A stretch of 64,000 bases of DNA from a virus, in IMG/VR virus record IMGVR_UViG_3300009431_000002, positions 1-64,000 of that record. One strand, given 5' to 3'. The notes below the pieces were generated by a model, which was not told the origin of the DNA, made no database searches, and saw only the letters and a list, made by a program, of their open reading frames with translations. This document shows, in pieces, positions 1-9,800 of this stretch (positions within the stretch are counted from its first letter, which is position 1; the number at the start of each line of letters is the position of its first letter). Made by a program: the position numbers and the translations under genes.

Positions 1-911
1 CCGGAGGTCTTCTCTGCTGCGTCCGCCTTCGCGGCCTCGGCCTTGGCCGCCTCCTCTTCCAGCACGGGCTGCATGGCGCGGTTCATGCCGTACAGGTACC
101 CGCCGCCGCCACCACCGAGGAAGCCGAGGGTGCTGCCGAGGCTGGCAGCCCCGGCGGCGGGCGCCGTGGCCTGCTCACGCAGCAGGTGTGCTTTCTGCTC
201 GGCGTCGAACAGCGCCTTCCTCGCGGACCCCAGCTCGTCGAACGCGTCGGACGACTCTCGTGAGGCCTGGGTGAACGCGTCGCTCATCTCCTGCGACCGT
301 CTGGCGAAGTCGTCCGCCCACTGCTCCGGATGGCCGGACCGCAGCCCACCACCCCGGGACGCCGCCCTCCAGGCGTCGTCTGCCCGGTCCACACGCTGCT
401 GCGCCGCCCGCAGCAGGTCGTCGGCCTGGGCCGCCAACGCCCGACCGCGCCCACGCGTCAGCAGTGCCGCACCGCCACCGAGCAGGGCCCCGCCGGCGAC
501 GGCGCCACCGAGCGACCCGAGCAGTCCGCCTGCTTGGCCGCCGAGCTCGCCGCGAACGGCCATCTCGGCCTTGCGGCCCTCGGGGGCTTTGTTGAGCCCG
601 ACGATGGCGCCGACACCGGGCACCACGGCCGTCTTCTCCACGCCCGCCTTCTTCTCCGGCTTGTGGTCCAGCGGGAAGTCCCGGTCGGTCTTGTGGTCGA
701 AGTGCTCGCCCAGGAAGCCGTCGTGGCCCTGACGGGCCAGCCGGTGGGCCTCCGGCGAGAGCTTGTCGTTCTGCGCCGGCACGCGGTCCCAGCCAGGCTC
801 GGCGGCGGGGTCCTGCTTGGGCTTGGGGTAGGCCGAGACGCTGCCCACGCGGGCGTCCTCGTTGGTCTCCAGCTGCGACGCAGCCAACTTCAGTGCCTCG
901 GTCACGCTCAT
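1..911 (-). CDS. Ala/Gly-rich virion-type protein, C-terminus beyond window
   Basis: The frame opens at ATG 911 and stays open to the window edge, giving at least 303 residues. It follows the 921-1403 gene by nine bases in the same minus-strand unit. The N-terminal third is hydrophilic. Around residues 115-150 and 250-275 there are Gly/Ala/Leu-rich stretches (for example LLGSLGGAVAGGALLGG) that could insert into a membrane, and the intervening part is rich in Ala, Gln, Arg and Glu as in a coiled coil. The family is not recognised. Position after the tail genes and composition suggest a virion or injected protein, which is inference. Confidence 0.7.
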   Translation of the reverse strand, partial: MSVTEALKLAASQLETNEDARVGSVSAYPKPKQDPAAEPGWDRVPAQNDKLSPEAHRLARQGHDGFLGEHFDHKTDRDFPLDHKPEKKAGVEKTAVVPGVGAIVGLNKAPEGRKAEMAVRGELGGQAGGLLGSLGGAVAGGALLGGGAALLTRGRGRALAAQADDLLRAAQQRVDRADDAWRAASRGGGLRSGHPEQWADDFARRSQEMSDAFTQASRESSDAFDELGSARKALFDAEQKAHLLREQATAPAAGAASLGSTLGFLGGGGGGYLYGMNRAMQPVLEEEAAKAEAAKADAAEKTS

Positions 912-920
912 CTCGGTCTC

Positions 921-1403
921 CTACTCCGGCGGGATGCCGATGTTGCCGATGGTGGTCGCCTGGGTCCGGAACTTGAGGCCTCGCGGCTTCCTCGGGGCGC
1001 CCTTCTGGTTCTCCTCGCGGATCTCCTGCTTCTGCATGAAGGTCGAGCCATCGCCCGGCATCCGTGTGGAGCTGCGCCGCGGCTTCCATCCGACGTCCGC
1101 GCCCTTGATGATGGCCGCCTCAAGGGCCTTCTTCGCCGCGGGGTCCGCCTCCACCAGCTCCTTGGCCGCGGCCTCCTCGAACTTCGGCGCGCTCTTGAAC
1201 AGGATGCGGGCGGCCGTCAGCGTCGGGGCCGACGTCGACACGGCTCCCGTTGCCCGCGCGGCCTGGGCGGCGCCGGCCAGGCCCTTGAGGAGCTTGGCCT
1301 TGCGCACCGCCTCTCCCTGGCTGACCTCCTCAAGCGCGCGGAGCTCGTCCTGCGCGATCTTGGTCAGCTCGTCGAAGAAGCTGGTGGCGGCCTGCTGGAT
1401 CAT
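921..1403 (-). CDS. F-x-DEL-x-KI motif protein (160 aa), unknown
   Basis: This 160-residue protein carries FFDELTKIAQDE near its N-terminus (residues 9-20). The motif also occurs in the neighbouring 1400-1759 product and in the 12663-13424 product, while the rest of the three proteins is unrelated. The body is Ala/Glu/Lys-rich and helical, with a basic Arg/Lys/Pro-rich C-terminus. Its start overlaps the stop of the upstream gene by four bases. A function cannot be assigned; a short shared N-terminal tag on different proteins next to tail genes would fit a virion-targeting signal, which is inference. Confidence 0.75.
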   Translation of the reverse strand: MIQQAATSFFDELTKIAQDELRALEEVSQGEAVRKAKLLKGLAGAAQAARATGAVSTSAPTLTAARILFKSAPKFEEAAAKELVEADPAAKKALEAAIIKGADVGWKPRRSSTRMPGDGSTFMQKQEIREENQKGAPRKPRGLKFRTQATTIGNIGIPPE

Positions 1404-1759
1404 CCCTGCCTCTGCGACATGGCCTTGCGGTACTGCCGCCCCATCTGCAGGTCCTTGGCCCCCTGGAGCCCGACTGCGCCCGCGGGGATACCTGCTCCGA
1501 GGCCCCAGACGAACTTGTTCTTGCCGAGCATCGCGGCGAGCTGGCCAAGCGTCATCTCGGTGCCCGCCTTGGCCGCCCCGGCGATGGTGGCCTCCTTCTT
1601 GGCCCCCTGCTCCGCCAGCTTCCCGGGCTTGATGGGGATGCGCCCGCTGCGGGTCTTGGTGTGGTTGTCCCGCTTGTTGCGGTTCTCACGACAGGCGCCG
1701 ATCTTCTCGAGCTCGTCGAAGAACGCGTCCTGAAAGGCCGGACTGAACAGTAGCGACAT
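1400..1759 (-). CDS. F-x-DEL-x-KI motif protein (119 aa), unknown
   Basis: The product has AFFDELEKIGA at residues 12-22, then a basic linker and an Ala/Gly-rich segment near residues 75-100 that may be membrane-active. ATG 1759 has GGAG upstream and lies 15 bases after a GGTATAACGA box on the same strand, so this gene probably heads a short unit with 921-1403 and 1-911. The C-terminus is basic. It is not recognised as a known family. Confidence 0.75.
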   Translation of the reverse strand: MSLLFSPAFQDAFFDELEKIGACRENRNKRDNHTKTRSGRIPIKPGKLAEQGAKKEATIAGAAKAGTEMTLGQLAAMLGKNKFVWGLGAGIPAGAVGLQGAKDLQMGRQYRKAMSQRQG

Positions 1760-1774
1760 GGGGCACCTCTCCCC

Positions 1775-1784
1775 TCGTTATACC
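1775..1784 (-). promoter_or_regulatory. GGNAYAAGGG-type promoter box (minus-strand copy)
   Basis: GGTATAACGA on the minus strand, 15 bases before ATG 1759. It resembles the box found before plus-strand operons (GGTATAAGGG at 10391) but has C in place of the first G of the final triplet. It is the only minus-strand example noticed. Confidence 0.45.
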
Positions 1785-1808
1785 GGGTGGTCAGGCTACA
1801 GCCAATGC

Positions 1809-4800
1809 CTACCCGACCATGGCCCGGGACTTGAGCGCCTTCACATAGGCGAGGACGCGGTCACGCCGCGCGATACGCTGATCGAGCGACACTGCAATCG
1901 GCTCCTCCTTCCCGCGTCCATCGACACGCGCGAAGGTCTGATCCTCCCTGGACAGGTCCACAGGCTCACCGGCCTCGTCGGTCAGCAGTCCGTGCAGGTT
2001 CTCCAGCGGGGCCACGGCGCGGCTGTGGAACCCCTCGTCTGGCGAGCCGTCGAATGGGAGGCCGAGCTCAGCGTACGTCTTCCGCCGCCCCATCTCGTCG
2101 TACTCCAGCTCGGCGCCTCCGAGGATGTCCTTCAGCGTCGCCACGGGCCGGTGGATGTAGTTCCACGCCATCTTGTCGGCGCCGCCGTGCTCCTTGGCGT
2201 AGCCGTAGACGATGGCCAGGGCGTCGAGCATCTGCGCCACGGAGACTGTCCTCGATGCGTCGTCGCCGAGCTGCACGGTGCTGACGACGTCGGCGTACTT
2301 GCTGTTGGGGTCCACCACGAACCGCTCCTGGTCCGTCGCCACGGTCTTCCCCTCTGCCTCCACACCGCCGAGGAGCTCGGCGTCCTCGTCCGACCCAGGC
2401 ACGGGCACCGGGCGCTCCGGCTCCCCGACCTCACGCGCGGCGAAGACGTGCTCGTCGACCAGCGACCCCGTCCCGAAGAACACTTGGTAGATCTTCTCGC
2501 CGATCTCCTTGTTGCCGTAGTGCGGGGACACCCACGGGGGACGCAGCGCCTCCTCGGCCGGCATGTCGAACGACAGCGTCCCGAGGACCTCGGCCGCGCG
2601 AGCCGGGTCGATGGTCTCCGTGACGACCACGGTGTCGTAGTAGAAGTACCTGGCGCCGCTGCCCGACTCCTCGTACCGGATGACGCCGTCCGACCGCAGG
2701 CTGTGGATGGGGCCCTGGACACCTGTGTCGCCGATGCCCTTGGCGCAGTCGTTGCCGCTGCCCTTGGTCACCCGCTCTCCTGTCTCGTCGTCCATCGGCT
2801 CGACGCCGAGTACACGGTAGGGGGTGCCGGGCCCCGCCTCGTACACCGGGTCAGGCGGCACGACGCCACCGCTGCCGAAGATGGACCCGTCGGCCGTCCG
2901 CGGGAAGATCGGGTTGGGCGTCAGGTCCTTGAGCAGGTCCAGCAGGTCCTGGTGCCCCGCCTCCAGGAGCTGGTCGTACTGGAGGATGAACACGACGGCC
3001 GTCTGCTCGCTGGCCGCCACCTCCTGCTCGGTGATGGCCATGTTGAGGTACTCGTCGTCCGTGCCGTCCGCGGAGCGGTGGGCGCGGCAGAAGTTGAGGA
3101 CCCCCGAGGTGTAGCCGCCCTGCTGGTCCGCGACGATCTCCATGCTGCTGCACAGACCCAGGAACTGGGTGGGGAAGCGGATCTCCTGACCCAGCCCGGC
3201 CTCGACCGCAGGCACGTAGCCAGATCCAACAGCCTCGATCAGCTCCCGTTGGCTCACGCCGTCCGGCACGTGCATGGGCTTGTCGAGGATGGCCATGGGG
3301 AAGCCGCAGACCGGCAGGTAGTTGAACTGCCCGCTGAACTGGATGACCCTCGGTGCGAACCGGAACCGGAAGAAGTTGTGGTGCGCCACCCTCTGGGCCC
3401 AGCTGTTCTGCACGTCCTTGGCGTTCTCGGTACCCGCTGTCTGCGAGGCCACGTAGTCCCGCTGGGCCTTGTTGGCGTAGAACTTCACCTCGCTGACCGA
3501 GTGCATCTTCGGCACGATGCCGGAGTGCACCTCGTGCGGCATGATGATGGCCGACTGCGTGTAGTACGAGCTCCCGGCCAGGTCGAGCATCCCCGACAGG
3601 TCGGGCGCGTAGTAGAAGTAGTCGAGCAGCTCGTCCGGCCCGATGAGCTCCATGCTCGACCGGAGCTGGTAGCGCGTGCACTCCCGCAGGAGCTGCCGGT
3701 TGAGCGAGAACGAGTTGTAGTGCTCTGGGAACAGGACGTTGCACCGCGGCGGCGCAGCGAACCAGATGTCGGGCCGGAAGATCTGCGTGTTGAGCCGTGC
3801 CCCCGAGGTGTACTCGACCGTCTTGCTCCCCGTCGTCGTGTGGTTGAGGGCTGCCTCGATGGACGCCTTCGCCAGCTCGAGCTTGCGGAGCGCGGTCTCG
3901 GCCTTCTGCGTCGTCGGCGACCCCGTGGTCGACGCAGCCGTTCGCGCCTCGACGATGTCCGCCAGCGCCATCTCGACGTCGGTGTAGGGCTGCGTCCCGA
4001 TGTGGTCGTCGAGCCCGGGGATCACGGTGTTGTCCATGTACCGCCAGATCCCCCACACCATCGACGCGATGTCGATGTCCTCCTCCGTGGGCGTCGCCGG
4101 CGCCGACTCGTCCGTGAACGAGGTCACAGACTGCTCGACGGACGCCGTGCTCGTGGTCAGCGGTGCACCCACGCTCCACAGCACCGTACTCTCGTCTTCG
4201 GGCTGGCTGCTCGCCTCGATGGCGGCGACGACGTCCTCGATGTCGGTCTTCACCTTCGTGAGGTGGCCGCGGCTCTCGCCCGTGATGGTGGACGCGTAGG
4301 TCGGCTCGTCGTAGCTGCCCGGCTCGCCGCCCGCCGTGAAGTACGGAGCGGGGCACGGGACCATCGAGTACGTGATGTACTGGCCCACCATCCGCAGGAT
4401 GTCGCGGATGGACATGAGCCCGCCACCGCCGCCGAGCGAGTTGGTGAGCCACTGGCTGAAGACCTTGCGGTTGAACAGGTCGATGCCGGTGGTGTCATCC
4501 AGGTCCGTGGCGATCTGCCACAGCAGCTTGTTGCGCAGCTCCTCGACCGTGTTGAAGTCGTTCACCCCCTTGAAGTCGCCGGGGATGCCACCGACCGCCT
4601 CGATGACCGACACAAGTCCAGCGAGGAGCCCCTGGAGCTGCTTGAACTCGTGGAACTTCGGCGTCTTCCGCTGGAGCAGGCTGCCGACCACCGACGCGGG
4701 GTCGTTGATGATGTCGTCGAACAGGTTGGTGTTGGCGCCGATCATCCGGGCGTTGCTGCCCATGATCCCGGACCCGCGGGGGCCGTAGGTCAGCATGAAC

Positions 4801-5174
4801 TGGTACGTCGTGTCCCAGGCGATGGAGGCGTCGAGGCACTGCAGGATCAGGGTCCGCTGCGTCCCCTGCTTCATGTACCGGAACCCGATGAGCAGCCCGT
4901 AGAAGCACAGCTTGTAGTCGTCCAAGCGGATGATCTCGGCCTCGGTGAGCGGTCGGCCGTCGGCGGTCTGCGTGACCTCCGGGACGTTGACGATGTCGTG
5001 GGCGAACAGGTGGACCATCGACCGGGCGTGGAACTCCAGGCCCTGGTCGAGGGGGACGATCTGGATGGTGGCTGCGCATGGCGCGTTCTCGGCGATGCTG
5101 ATGCGCGCGCCGATGACGGGGACCTCGACGCCCTCGACGAGAAGCCGCAGCTTCAGCCAGCGGGCAGCGGCCAC
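1809..5174 (-). CDS. Large virion structural protein, probable baseplate hub/tail protein
   Basis: A 1121-residue protein downstream of a tape-measure-like gene on the minus strand. Its N-terminus (VEVPVIGARISIAENAP, about residues 15-31, then LVxLFAHD-like text near 60) reads like the beta-rich start of tail hub proteins. The middle is long, acidic and Ser/Thr-rich (about residues 290-420), and the C-terminal third is hydrophilic and helical. There is no signal peptide or membrane segment. In tailed phages the genes after the tape measure encode distal tail and baseplate parts, so a hub role is likely from position; no catalytic motif is visible. Confidence 0.7.
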   Translation of the reverse strand: MAAARWLKLRLLVEGVEVPVIGARISIAENAPCAATIQIVPLDQGLEFHARSMVHLFAHDIVNVPEVTQTADGRPLTEAEIIRLDDYKLCFYGLLIGFRYMKQGTQRTLILQCLDASIAWDTTYQFMLTYGPRGSGIMGSNARMIGANTNLFDDIINDPASVVGSLLQRKTPKFHEFKQLQGLLAGLVSVIEAVGGIPGDFKGVNDFNTVEELRNKLLWQIATDLDDTTGIDLFNRKVFSQWLTNSLGGGGGLMSIRDILRMVGQYITYSMVPCPAPYFTAGGEPGSYDEPTYASTITGESRGHLTKVKTDIEDVVAAIEASSQPEDESTVLWSVGAPLTTSTASVEQSVTSFTDESAPATPTEEDIDIASMVWGIWRYMDNTVIPGLDDHIGTQPYTDVEMALADIVEARTAASTTGSPTTQKAETALRKLELAKASIEAALNHTTTGSKTVEYTSGARLNTQIFRPDIWFAAPPRCNVLFPEHYNSFSLNRQLLRECTRYQLRSSMELIGPDELLDYFYYAPDLSGMLDLAGSSYYTQSAIIMPHEVHSGIVPKMHSVSEVKFYANKAQRDYVASQTAGTENAKDVQNSWAQRVAHHNFFRFRFAPRVIQFSGQFNYLPVCGFPMAILDKPMHVPDGVSQRELIEAVGSGYVPAVEAGLGQEIRFPTQFLGLCSSMEIVADQQGGYTSGVLNFCRAHRSADGTDDEYLNMAITEQEVAASEQTAVVFILQYDQLLEAGHQDLLDLLKDLTPNPIFPRTADGSIFGSGGVVPPDPVYEAGPGTPYRVLGVEPMDDETGERVTKGSGNDCAKGIGDTGVQGPIHSLRSDGVIRYEESGSGARYFYYDTVVVTETIDPARAAEVLGTLSFDMPAEEALRPPWVSPHYGNKEIGEKIYQVFFGTGSLVDEHVFAAREVGEPERPVPVPGSDEDAELLGGVEAEGKTVATDQERFVVDPNSKYADVVSTVQLGDDASRTVSVAQMLDALAIVYGYAKEHGGADKMAWNYIHRPVATLKDILGGAELEYDEMGRRKTYAELGLPFDGSPDEGFHSRAVAPLENLHGLLTDEAGEPVDLSREDQTFARVDGRGKEEPIAVSLDQRIARRDRVLAYVKALKSRAMVG

Positions 5175-5175
5175 A

Positions 5176-6612
5176 TCAGCCTCCCGCCGGGATGGAGCCG
5201 CTCTGGCTCAGCGCGCTGCCGAGCACGCCTTCGCCTGTGGCCAGCGCCTCGTGGCCCGCGACGCCACCCGACTCGACCACGGCCGTCTCCGGGACGTGCG
5301 GGTGTTCGACACCGAAGTACTCGGCGGCCTCGTTCTCGGTCCGGACGAAGTTCTGCCCGCCCTCCACCACGATCTGCGACATCTCCTCGGCCGTGGCCTG
5401 GACCTGCGACACGACGCTGGCGGTCAAGTTGACTCCGAACTTGGCGAAGTTGAGGAAGGTCTGACCGAACACTTCGGCGTTGGAGGCGGCGAGCTTGGTG
5501 AGCAGCAGCGGGTCGTGCGCCGGGTGGAACGGGTAGACGTTCGGGATGTCCCGGGCCGGGTACTCGTCGATGTTGTCCCAGATGCGCGACCGGCCGACCC
5601 GGTTGGCGGGGATCACGCCATACCGGCTCGTGTCAGGTCCGCGCACCGTGACCTGTCCGAACGCGCTCCTCGCCTGCCAGCCGGCTGGTGCGGACCCGGG
5701 CGCGATGTGGGTGCCGCTGGCCACCATGACGTGGGCCCCGAGCGCACTGATGGGCACGGTGTTGGCGCCACCGAAGGCGAACTGCTTGGCCTTCTCGATC
5801 AACGTGTGGGCCATCCCGAGTGGCCCGGTGATGTTCTGGATGCCCCACTTCACGGCGTCGATGACGCTACGCGCCTTGAACGCGGCCGTGTTCATGTTCC
5901 GCATCCGCATCAGCGACGACTCCAGGGCCGTGTCGAACTTGTAGACGTCGATGCCGCCCCCGGTGATGGGGTACTGGGTGCTGCCCACATTCGAGACGTC
6001 GGAGTGCCGGGTCACCCACATCGTGAAGGTGAACGGCACCTCCCGCGGGCGCCGGGAGTCCTCGGTGGTCGACGACCGGATGAGGTAGCCCTCGAGGGCG
6101 ATGGAGTCGTAGGTCAGGTACACGCGGGCGCCGCGCTCCACCAGCTTCGTGCCGCGCAGGTTCTGCTCGTAGTTGTGCCACCACTCCGAGCGCCAGTTGA
6201 AGTCCTCGGAGTTGGCCAGGACGCCCGAGAATCGCATCATCCGAGGCTTCTGGCCGAAGAAGAAGCCGTAGTCCTCGCCGAAGGTCTCGACCAGGTGGAA
6301 CTTCTCCTCCTGCACACGCTGGACGGACTGGATGATGAAGTTGGAGATCAGCGGCTGCGACGACCACGACCCGCTGGAGGAGTCACGGTTGCCGCCGGAG
6401 TCGTACAGCCCCAGGTTCTTGAGGTCGGACGTGAAGACTTGGATGGTGGCGTAGGTGTCATCCTTGATCTGCATGCCGCGCAGCGGCCGGCGCACGTGCG
6501 AGTAGTCCCGCAGCGCAGACCACGCCCCGCCCGGATCCGTGTCCCAGGTCTGGGCGGCGTCCGCCTCCATGGCGAACGGGTCTTCTTCGACCAGGATGAA
6601 AGCCGCCATCAC
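5176..6612 (-). CDS. Virion structural protein, probable distal tail/baseplate component
   Basis: This 478-residue protein lies between the tape-measure-like gene and the large hub-like gene; its stop is one base from the next start and its start overlaps the preceding stop by four bases. Aromatic, Trp-containing beta-type segments occupy about residues 85-200 (for example RWxxWWHNYEQNLRG-like text), followed by a low-complexity central part and a helical, Glu-rich C-terminus. No enzyme motif is visible. A structural role in the distal tail is inferred from gene order. Confidence 0.68.
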   Translation of the reverse strand: MMAAFILVEEDPFAMEADAAQTWDTDPGGAWSALRDYSHVRRPLRGMQIKDDTYATIQVFTSDLKNLGLYDSGGNRDSSSGSWSSQPLISNFIIQSVQRVQEEKFHLVETFGEDYGFFFGQKPRMMRFSGVLANSEDFNWRSEWWHNYEQNLRGTKLVERGARVYLTYDSIALEGYLIRSSTTEDSRRPREVPFTFTMWVTRHSDVSNVGSTQYPITGGGIDVYKFDTALESSLMRMRNMNTAAFKARSVIDAVKWGIQNITGPLGMAHTLIEKAKQFAFGGANTVPISALGAHVMVASGTHIAPGSAPAGWQARSAFGQVTVRGPDTSRYGVIPANRVGRSRIWDNIDEYPARDIPNVYPFHPAHDPLLLTKLAASNAEVFGQTFLNFAKFGVNLTASVVSQVQATAEEMSQIVVEGGQNFVRTENEAAEYFGVEHPHVPETAVVESGGVAGHEALATGEGVLGSALSQSGSIPAGG

Positions 6613-6857
6613 ACCTCCGGCAGGGAGAAGCCCAGCTTGGTCAGGTAGTCCTTGACCTGCCGGGGGATCTCGGTCGTGGCGTCCGTGCCGCGCACGGTGG
6701 AGGTGACGTGGGACCGGGCGAGGAAGGCCACGACGTCGTCCATCGTGATGCGGTCGTACATCCGCGCCACCCGCTTGCGACCGCCCCGCATGGGCACGGA
6801 GTGAACCATCTCACGCCGCGTCAGCGTCTGGTCCCACCTGGGAGTCGCCCGGCTCAT
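6609..6857 (-). CDS. Small basic protein in tail operon
   Basis: An 82-residue basic protein overlapping both neighbours by four bases, which indicates translational coupling with the tape-measure-like gene upstream and the tail gene downstream. The N-terminal half is Arg-rich and the C-terminal half looks alpha/beta. It is not recognised; small proteins at this place in tail operons are often tail joining or chaperone parts, but nothing here decides it. Confidence 0.65.
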   Translation of the reverse strand: MSRATPRWDQTLTRREMVHSVPMRGGRKRVARMYDRITMDDVVAFLARSHVTSTVRGTDATTEIPRQVKDYLTKLGFSLPEV

Positions 6858-9800
6858 CTACCCGCTCCTGGGCTGGCAGTCTGCTCGGTCAATTCGGTGA
6901 CCTCCCGCAGCTTGGGCAGCTCCTCGCCGACGGCGCGCACGAAGATGGTGTTGGCCTCCATCGCTCGTTCGATGGACTGGGCCAGCTCGACCACGTCCCC
7001 CGACAGCGTACCTGTCCTGGCGCCTCCTGTGGAGGCTCCAGAGATCGCGCCACGCTCCTGCGCCACCGCGAGCATGTCAGCGAGCTTCTGGCCCTCGGTG
7101 TCCGAGATGCTCAGGTCGCGGATGCTCTTCTCCAACTCGTAGTACAGCTCTCGCCCTATGCGGCCAGCAGACTCCGGGCCGCCCTCCCGAGTTTCCATCG
7201 ACCGCATGAGCCCCTGCACGTCGACGCCGCTGCGGCTGGCGATCTGGGCGAGCACCATATCCCTGTTGGTGCCGCCGATACCGCCGAGCCTCCGTTGGCC
7301 CTGCTGCATGCGCATGCCGACCCCAGCGGCGAGGACCTCGCCTTCCGGCCCGAGGGAACCGAGGTAGGCCATGACGTCGCCGCGTGCTCCCGACCCCATC
7401 CCGCGCATGAGTCGCGCGAGATCCGCGCCGCCGGGTCCGGCAACCTCGCCTGCGGCCATCGCCGCGGCATCCTCAAAACTCAAACCCTCCAGCTCGCTGG
7501 CGTAGGCCCGAATCTCACGCAGGGTCGCCTCGTCGACCCCATGCCGCGCCGCGTCCTCCTTCGAGATGCGGGCGCTGAGCGCGGCGCCCTGGCGGTTGGC
7601 CTTGTTCTGGAATTCCGTTACGACCTCGGTGGCCTCGTGCATGCCGGCTTCGGTCATCATCGCCTTGACCTGGTCCGGGTCGTTATCCTGGATGATCCGC
7701 TGGAGCGTCCTCAGTTCCTTCTGCGTCAGGTCTCCGATTTGCTCTCGGAAGCGCCGGAGCTCCTGCTTCTCCCCGCCTGTGATGGTCCCGTCCTCCTCCT
7801 TCTGGAGCAAGTTCCGGTACTTGGACGTCTGCTGGAACTTGTCCCCGACAGTCGTACTGGACCCGAGCCACGACATGACCTGCGTGCTGCTGTCGCCTGT
7901 GAGGAGGTCGCGGACCTTGCCGCGCATCGGCGCGTGCATCATCCCCGCGCCGACCGTGTACGCCCATGGCGTGAGCGACGCCTTCGCCGCCTCCCCGACG
8001 CTCTCGCCGGAGATCAGGCCAGCGTACATGCGCGTCATCCAGCCGCCGCCGTACTGCACCGCCGTCATCGCCGGCGCCACGAGCGACATCGCCGGCCCCG
8101 TGTACGCCCAGTTCCCCAACGACCCCCGGCCCAAGGTCTGGACGGCCTCGTCGATCACCTCTTCCCGCCCGCGCGCCGCCATCAACCCCATGGCCCCGAC
8201 GCCGTAGTCGTCGTCCGGCAGGGTGACGCCGCCCTGCTGCGCCGCGAGCCGGACGATGTCCTCCCGCTCCTGTCGAGGTCGTCCCTGGAGGTACTCCTCG
8301 TAGAAGCCTGTGCCTCGAAGCCCGCGCTGGACACGCCGCGCACTCATGTTCCCGGCAGTCCTGGCACGAATCGACCAACGGGCGCCCCCCAACGCCTCAC
8401 CGAACTCCGAGCCCATCTGCGAGAGGTCGACGTTCCGCCCGAGACCGACGTCGGCGGCGGTGAGGCCACCGAGGAAGCCTGCACGACGCTGCTCCAACTG
8501 CTGGAGTTGCCCGAACTGCCCCTCGGTGATCTGTCCCCGTCGGAGCTGGCGGTTCGCGGCACCCATCCGACCGAGCCCGCGGCCAGTCGACATCGCGGTG
8601 AGCCCCGCGACATCGCCCATGCCCGTCCCCATCATCCAGGCCTGGCGCTCCTGCTCGGTGATGGTGACGTCGTACCGTCCCCACAGGCGGTCGAAGAAGC
8701 GGTCAGACCGCTCCTCGATGCCGCCGCCCAGGCCCTGGCCCAGCTCCTGCAGGGGGTTGGAGATCTGCGCCTCCCACTCCCGGCCCACGTTCTGACGCCA
8801 CCAGCCCCGGATGCCGCGCTTCCGCTGCTCCGCCTGGTTGATGGCGTTGTCCACGGCCTGCAGGGTCCTCTCACGCTGCGTGCGGCGGATCGTCGCTGCC
8901 TCCCGAGCCATCTCCACCATCACCTCGGCCTCGGCCCTGTTGAGGTTGGTGAAGCGCTTCATCAGCAGCATCTCGATGTCTTCTTCGGCGCCGGCGATGC
9001 CCCGGCTCCCTGCCACGTCGCGGACGACGGACTCGATCAGCTCCGGGCCGGCCTGCTCCATCAGGTTGCCGCGGAGCAGCTCCTCGTTGGCCACGAACGA
9101 GACCCTGGAGCCGCGGCCCCCACCAAGCCGCCGGCTGGCCTCTCCACGGACGTTGCGGATGTTGATGTCGCCGGCGCGCAGCCGAGCGATCTGCCCCATG
9201 TCGACTTCGCCAGTGTACCGGCCGTCCTCGACCTCGCCGGTGGCGAGCATCATGGCCCTGCCCACAGGGGTCGTGGCGAACCGAAACGCCTGCTCGGCCA
9301 TCCGCATCGACAGCTGGTTGTAGGCCGCCGGGCCGGTCATGCCGCCCGTGGCCTCCATGATGGCCTCTTCGGAGATGGCCCCGGACTGTACGGCCGCGCC
9401 GAGAGACCCAGCGAGTCGGGTGGTCAGGCCGGCGCCTGTCGCCCGCCGGGATCCAAAGGCCTGTGCCAGAGAGGCTCCGCCCCGCTGCAGCTGGTTGAAC
9501 TGCTGCGTCCCGTAGCCCATGGTCCCGAGGACTTGGCGCTGGACCGTCGCACCCATCACGTCCTGGGCCGTGTAGAAGCCCGACCGGCGCATGTCCTGGA
9601 AGAAGGGGATGGCCTCCTGCAGGGAGACCCCCATCACCGACGCCACCTCCTTGGTCGCGCTGACGATGTCCTTGAACTTGCGCTGGAAATCCTGGGCGTC
9701 TCGGACGGCCTGCATCATCCCCATCTCGGGGAGTGCGGCCGCGATGCCGGCGAGGTCGCGGATGTCCATGTTCATCTGCGTGCCGATGTCACGCATCATG